DNA from: Nitrospira sp.
GTDB lineage: Bacteria; Nitrospirota; Nitrospiria; Nitrospirales; Nitrospiraceae
Length of the DNA stretch: 10,000 nucleotides
Reading direction: 5' to 3'
Assembly: GCA_020216985.1 (NCBI GenBank)
Contig: JAIWOH010000182.1
Span: 1-10,000, forward strand
The notes below the pieces were generated by a model. That model saw nothing but the letters and a program-made list of their open reading frames with translations, was not told where the DNA came from and ran no database searches. Both the position numbers and the translations under genes were made by a program. Each line of letters starts with the position of its first letter. The stretch's first letter is position 1. Below are positions 6,220 to 10,000 of the stretch, in pieces.

Positions 6220-7592
6220 CGGTGAAACCGCCCTCCCGGCATCTGCGACAGCAATTCCTCGACCCGCCGATTCACGGCACTGAACGGATCCATGCACAGA
6301 ATCGTCTCCTCCCAGTAGCCGTTCAACTTCAAATAGGTCCAATCGACCGTGTAGGAACGGTTCTTCGCCCTTGCGAACCGAATGAAATCTCCTCGCACCT
6401 TGGCTCTAGTCGTCTGCGGAGGCGTGGACATGGCCCGTTGCACGGCGTCTTCTTGCACGATCCGCTCGACCAACCCGCGCGATTCCAACAGGTAGTACAA
6501 TCCTCTTGTGCGCTTCACGTCGTGGAATTGCAAATCCAACAGCAAGACACGGGGATCATCCCATCCGCATTCCTTCTTGTCCACATATGATTGAATCAGG
6601 TGCTTCTTGGTCACCCAGTCGATTTGATGCGCCAACTGCATGGGATCTTCTTCCAACTGACGGAGCACCGCCTCCCACTTGGCATACACGTCGTCGAGCG
6701 CCGCATCGTGATCTTCCTGGTCCAGATACTGCCGCGCGCGCTCCAAATAAACCCGCTGAATCTCGATGGCGGTCATATAACGGGCGTCGTCAAGCCGGAC
6801 TTTTTTCTTGAGGGTGGGATCCCTCGCGATTTCGCGAATCGCCTTCACGGGGTCCTCCAGCTCCACTCCATGCACCAGATAGCCCTCTTCGATCATCGAC
6901 AGAACCAGCGCCGCTGTCCCTACTTTGAGGTACGTGGCGAATTCCGACATGTTGGAGTCTCCCACGATGATGTGCAGCCGCCGGTAACGTTCCGCGTCGG
7001 CGTGCGGCTCGTCGCGCGTGTTGATGATGCTGCGGGACGACGTCGTGGACGAGGAGGTCTTTTCGTGAATGTGCTGCGCTCGTTGGGAAATGAAATACTG
7101 GGGTTTGCCGGACACCTTGAGGACCTTTCCCGCCCCGCTGAACACCTGCCTCGTCACGAAAAACGGAATCAATTGTTCCGTGACTTTCCAGAAATCGACG
7201 TCCCGCCGCATGAGAAAATTCTCGTGACATCCGTAAGTGTTCCCCAGCGAATCGGTGTTGTTCTTGAAAATGTAGATTTCGCCCGACAATCCTTCCTCAC
7301 GAAGCCGCTCTTCGGCCGCCGGCAGACAAGCTTCCAGCAACCGTTCACCGGCCTTGTCATGGGTCACTAGATCGAGAATGTTGTCGCATTCGGGCGTGGA
7401 GTATTCGGGATGGCAGCCGGTGTCCTGATAAAACCTCGCGCCGTTGACGAGAAAGGCGTTCGACGGCCAGCTATTGGGAATCAGCCCCTCGAAGATGTAG
7501 CCCAAGACCTTTTCCATGGGGAGATAAATTCTCCCATTGGGCGAAAAGATGAGACCGTACTCGTTTTCGAGACCGAAAATTCTTTGTTTCAT
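6216..7592 (-). CDS. pafA: PafA, proteasome accessory factor / Pup-type protein ligase
   Basis: A 458-residue carboxylate-amine ligase of the glutamine-synthetase fold that uses ATP to join the C-terminal Glu of a ubiquitin-like modifier (Pup, or UBact in Gram-negatives) to substrate lysines. Length matches the family (about 450). Visible signatures: GLENEYG with the ATP/Mg glutamates E9 and E11; FYQDTGCHPEY with D57, the expected catalytic base; KNNTDSLGNTYGCHENFL (110-127); TRDEPHADAERYRRLHIIVGDSNM (192-215); and PPQTTRAKVRGDF in the last third, which distinguishes PafA from Dop. It is complete and shows no missing key residue. It starts 87 bp after prcA, with a weak AGGT ribosome site before ATG 7592, and its stop overlaps the M23 peptidase start. 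Confidence 0.97.
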   Translation of the reverse strand: MKQRIFGLENEYGLIFSPNGRIYLPMEKVLGYIFEGLIPNSWPSNAFLVNGARFYQDTGCHPEYSTPECDNILDLVTHDKAGERLLEACLPAAEERLREEGLSGEIYIFKNNTDSLGNTYGCHENFLMRRDVDFWKVTEQLIPFFVTRQVFSGAGKVLKVSGKPQYFISQRAQHIHEKTSSSTTSSRSIINTRDEPHADAERYRRLHIIVGDSNMSEFATYLKVGTAALVLSMIEEGYLVHGVELEDPVKAIREIARDPTLKKKVRLDDARYMTAIEIQRVYLERARQYLDQEDHDAALDDVYAKWEAVLRQLEEDPMQLAHQIDWVTKKHLIQSYVDKKECGWDDPRVLLLDLQFHDVKRTRGLYYLLESRGLVERIVQEDAVQRAMSTPPQTTRAKVRGDFIRFARAKNRSYTVDWTYLKLNGYWEETILCMDPFSAVNRRVEELLSQMPGGRFHR

Positions 7593-7613
7593 CGGACCTG
7601 TGCCGGCGATGGG

Positions 7614-7626
7614 CTGATAAAATCAG
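7614..7626. repeat. Small hairpin in the prcA-pafA gap
   Basis: CTGAT (7614-7618) and ATCAG (7622-7626) pair around AAA in the 87-bp gap, the only sizeable space within the operon. It lies about 22 bases before the pafA start, so it could affect mRNA processing or translation of pafA. It is short and may be chance. Confidence 0.3.
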
Positions 7627-7679
7627 ATTACACGGCCCTTCTTTGATCCGCAAGAGAAGGTGTGGAACGGCGAGGGGCG

Positions 7680-8366
7680 CTAATCGGAGAGCAGCCGTCG
7701 CACGTCGGCGACCGACAAGCGACGAAATTTTCGGCCGAGGCGGTTGCGGTCCAACAACGCGACTTCCAGACCTTCGGGGGGCAATTTCTGATTAGCCGTT
7801 TGCTCGAGCGCTGACACGCAGAGCGCCAGAGCGGCTCCCAACGCGGTCGGCTCGGTCGAGATCTTGTCTTTCAAGACCGATTGGACGGCCTCCGCTCTTC
7901 CCCCAATGACCGCAAAATTTTTTTCGTCGATGATGCTGCCGTCGAACGAAATACGATAGATCTCGTTGGGCTGACCGTTGACGCCGACTTGGACGACCAA
8001 AATTTCCACCTCGAGGGGTTTGATCTCCTGGCTGAAAATCGTGCCGAGGCTTTGTGAATAGCCGTTCGCGAGCGAGCGAGCTGTCACATCTTCCCGACTG
8101 TACATGAACCCCTTGAGATCGGCGTGTCTGATGCCGGCCTTCCGCAAGTTTTCAAACTCGCTGTATTTTCCGGCTCCGGCAAAGGCGATGTTGTCGTAGA
8201 CTTCCGAGATCTTGTGCAGAGACGCGCTGGGATTGTCCGCCGTCAGCAGGACACCGTCTGCGTATTCCATGGCGATGATCGACCGACCCTTCGCGATGCC
8301 CTTCTTGGCATACTCGGCCTTGTCCTGCATCATCTGTTCAGGGGACACATAATAGGGCAGCGGCAT
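7680..8366 (-). CDS. prcA: PrcA, proteasome alpha subunit
   Basis: A 228-residue alpha subunit that forms the outer seven-membered rings of the 20S core in the cytoplasm. These rings control substrate entry and dock the ATPase. The start PYYVSPEQMMQDKAEYAKKGIAKGRS is the diagnostic bacterial alpha N-terminus, which closes the gate. The core ADNPSASLHKISEVYDNIAFAGAGKYSEFENLR follows, and FDGSIIDEKNFAVIGG comes later. There is no N-terminal threonine active site, as expected for alpha. The C-terminus ends at RRLSVADVRRLLSD and lacks the longer acidic tail of the Mycobacterium protein (about 248 residues). ATG 8366 lies three bases after the prcB stop, with a perfect AAGGAGG eight bases upstream inside the prcB end, so translation is probably coupled and the two subunits made in balance. 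Confidence 0.97.
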   Translation of the reverse strand: MPLPYYVSPEQMMQDKAEYAKKGIAKGRSIIAMEYADGVLLTADNPSASLHKISEVYDNIAFAGAGKYSEFENLRKAGIRHADLKGFMYSREDVTARSLANGYSQSLGTIFSQEIKPLEVEILVVQVGVNGQPNEIYRISFDGSIIDEKNFAVIGGRAEAVQSVLKDKISTEPTALGAALALCVSALEQTANQKLPPEGLEVALLDRNRLGRKFRRLSVADVRRLLSD

Positions 8367-8369
8367 GGA

Positions 8370-9209
8370 TTACGCCTCCTTCGAACGGCGCGCGGCGATC
8401 AGCTCGTCGTATACCGCTCGAATCTTCTCATCGGACACATCGACGATCCCTTGGGCCGTCACGAACTTGGCCGTCGGATAAATGCCTCGTACGAGATCCG
8501 GCCCCCCGGTGCCCACGTCGTCGTCCGCAGCGTTATACAGAGCCGTCAGCGCCAGGCCAAGCGCGTCCGGCTCGGCCATGTTTTTTCGAAAGTGTTCACG
8601 CATGGTGTTGCGGGCGTCCTTTCCACCAGACCCGATCGCGTGATAATCGGACTCTTCGTACCGGCCGCCGGCGAGATCATATTTGAAAATGCGCCCTTCG
8701 CTGCGCTTCACGTCATATCCCGCGAAAAGGGGCATGACAATGAGCCCTTGGAACGCCAGGGGAAGATTGGCCTTGACCATCTGGCCGAGTTTGTTCGCTT
8801 TTCCTTCGCACGACAACGGCACGCCTTCCAATTTTTCGTAGTGTTCGAGCTCCGTCTGGAACAATTTGGCCATCTCGATGCAAGGTCCGGCGGCGCCTGC
8901 GATCGCCATGGCGGACCAGTCGTCGATCTTGAAGACTTTTTCAATGCGTCGGTCGGCGATCTGAAAACCCTCCGTCGCCCGTCGGTCTCCCGCAATGACC
9001 ACGCCGTCACGATACTTGACGGCCAAAACCGTGGTGGCGTGGGGGACCGTTAGGTGCGCTCCTTGAGCCGTCTGCTCCGGTGGCACGGCACGGCCGGTCG
9101 ATGCGGTTTTTCCTGCGCCCGGTAGAAGACCCGGCCGGTGTTCGGTAAGGAAATCAAAAAAACTGGAGCTCTCAAAATCCGAAAAATAGGGCGACTTCAT
9201 GCCATCCAT
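8370..9209 (-). CDS. prcB: PrcB, proteasome beta subunit (with propeptide)
   Basis: A 279-residue precursor of the catalytic subunit that forms the two inner rings of the 20S core. Residues 1-58 are the propeptide, including SSFFDFLTEHRPGLLPG, which matches the SSFTDFL..PELLP segment of mycobacterial PrcB. Autocleavage before T59 in HATTVLAVKY would expose the nucleophilic threonine. Two residues expected around the active site are in the right places: D75 in AGDRRATEG (position 17 of the mature chain) and K91 in EKVFKIDD (position 33). Later signatures are ELEHYEKLEGVPL and NAADDDVGTGGPDLVRGIYPTA. The start at 9209 has no obvious Shine-Dalgarno sequence. A second ATG at 9200 is an alternative, differing by three propeptide residues only. 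It follows dop after 20 bp. Confidence 0.97.
   Translation of the reverse strand: MDGMKSPYFSDFESSSFFDFLTEHRPGLLPGAGKTASTGRAVPPEQTAQGAHLTVPHATTVLAVKYRDGVVIAGDRRATEGFQIADRRIEKVFKIDDWSAMAIAGAAGPCIEMAKLFQTELEHYEKLEGVPLSCEGKANKLGQMVKANLPLAFQGLIVMPLFAGYDVKRSEGRIFKYDLAGGRYEESDYHAIGSGGKDARNTMREHFRKNMAEPDALGLALTALYNAADDDVGTGGPDLVRGIYPTAKFVTAQGIVDVSDEKIRAVYDELIAARRSKEA
8375..8381 (-). promoter_or_regulatory. Ribosome binding site of prcA inside the prcB 3' end
   Basis: AAGGAGG on the - strand, formed by the Lys and Glu codons just before the prcB stop, eight bases from the prcA ATG. It supports the 8366 start and tight coupling of the two subunits. Confidence 0.8.
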
Positions 9210-9229
9210 CGAAACGAACGGGAATCGGC

Positions 9230-10000
9230 TCAGGCCTTCAACTTTTCAATCAAGGCATCGACCGAGTCAACAAGGTCCAACAAACTGCCGGTCAACGCCT
9301 GGGTGCCGCGATGCGGGTCCATCAGCGGCACTCGCTTGATGGTCCCGTTCCCCGCATTGAACAAGAGCGATGTCCAGCTCGCGCCGTAGAGCGACCTGGC
9401 GAACTTGCTCGCGCAGCGCCCCCGAAAGTACGCTCTCGTGTTCGGCGGGGGCATCAATTCGGCTCGTTGGATATCTTCCTCATGGACGATACGATCAACG
9501 TGACCGCCTCGCTCCAGGGTATAAAACAATCCGCGGTCGGGACGAACGTCGTGGTATTGAAGATCCATCAATTTCGTTCGAGAATCATCCCAGCCGCACC
9601 GCTTCCGATCCATATAGGATTCAATGAGGTGGCGTTTGGCCACCCAATCCAATTCCCGCACCAGCAGGCGCGGATCCCGCTCGAGCTTGTCGAGCACCTC
9701 CTCCCACCGCACGAGAATATCCCGCGTTTCATCGTCGCAGCCCTCTTCGGCGTAAAAGTCCTTGGCGGCCTGGAGGTAGGCGCGCTGCACGGCCACGGCC
9801 GTCGTCGGACCGCCCCCGGCCAACTTGATTGTCTCCTTCATCTCCAGATCGCGCGACACTTGCCGGAACGCCCGGACCGGCTCGTCCAACTCGATGACCG
9901 GCGTCGTAGCTCCCGCTTCCAAAAGATCGAGCACGATGCTCAAGGTTCCGACCTTGAGAAAGGTGGAGACTTCGGCCATGTTGGCGTCGCCGACAATGAC
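9230..10000 (-). CDS. dop: Dop, deamidase/depupylase of the modifier system (3' part)
   Basis: The visible 256 C-terminal residues run in frame to the window edge (VIVGDANMAEVSTFLKVG at the start); the N-terminal half with the ATP site and the Dop-specific loop is outside. Dop is the paralogue of PafA that deamidates the C-terminal Gln of Pup-type modifiers and removes the modifier from targets. It is told from PafA by LDWVAKRHLIESY, DLQYHDVRPDRGLFY and especially PPPNTRAYFRGRCASKF, and by the ending RVPLMDPHRGTQALTGSLLDLV, all typical of Dop. A complete PafA is present separately, which supports a two-paralogue system. The stop TGA is at 9230-9232, 20 bp before prcB, so it is probably the upstream cistron of the same operon. 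Confidence 0.95.
   Translation of the reverse strand, partial: VIVGDANMAEVSTFLKVGTLSIVLDLLEAGATTPVIELDEPVRAFRQVSRDLEMKETIKLAGGGPTTAVAVQRAYLQAAKDFYAEEGCDDETRDILVRWEEVLDKLERDPRLLVRELDWVAKRHLIESYMDRKRCGWDDSRTKLMDLQYHDVRPDRGLFYTLERGGHVDRIVHEEDIQRAELMPPPNTRAYFRGRCASKFARSLYGASWTSLLFNAGNGTIKRVPLMDPHRGTQALTGSLLDLVDSVDALIEKLKA

Noticed and set aside
6220..6342. Upstream extension of the M23 peptidase to ATG 6342.
   Set aside because: It overlaps pafA by over 120 bp and precedes the export signal; ATG 6219 has a ribosome site and the typical ATGA overlap.
6591..7370. Long + strand frame of 259 codons opposite pafA.
   Set aside because: Antisense shadow of a clearly recognised, complete pafA; its composition mirrors the opposite strand.
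8124..9053. Long + strand frame of 309 codons opposite prcB/prcA.
   Set aside because: Antisense shadow of two recognised proteasome genes; no family features of its own.

Overview
The window looks like a chromosomal segment of a Gram-negative bacterium that carries a bacterial 20S proteasome, most likely Nitrospira or a close relative in the Nitrospirota. The evidence is a dop-prcB-prcA-pafA locus with no actinobacterial features, a PEP-CTERM protein (typical of diderm bacteria) and an IS200-like relic. The genus is inference; the gene families are read directly from the translations.

Layout. The left half (1-4550) is read mainly on the + strand. It holds the C-terminal part of a multi-pass membrane protein (1-590), a decayed IS200/IS605-type transposase on the - strand (852-1282) with a hairpin just behind it, a complete tRNA-Ala(CGC) (1599-1674), an unrecognised 320-residue two-domain protein (1936-2898), a gene-free pyrimidine-rich stretch of almost 900 bp, and a secreted PEP-CTERM protein (3786-4550). 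A possible sigma-54 site and an inverted repeat lie upstream of the PEP-CTERM gene. A perfect 15-bp hairpin at 4559-4592 marks the convergence point.

The right half (10000 to 4720) is read on the - strand. It is a proteasome operon in the order dop (3' part only), prcB, prcA, pafA, followed by an M23-family metallopeptidase whose start codon overlaps the pafA stop (ATGA). A separate 79-residue membrane protein (4720-4959) lies beyond it. Spacing is tight: 20 bp dop-prcB, 3 bp prcB-prcA, 87 bp prcA-pafA, and a 4-bp overlap pafA-M23.

How the genes work together. PafA attaches a small ubiquitin-like modifier (Pup, or UBact in Gram-negatives) to lysines of target proteins. Dop prepares the modifier and removes it from targets. 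PrcA and PrcB form the barrel that degrades tagged proteins. The modifier gene and the unfoldase ATPase are not in the window. In particular, the 20-bp dop-prcB gap, the usual pup position in actinobacteria, cannot hold one. The coupled envelope peptidase is the most notable addition to an otherwise recognisable system.
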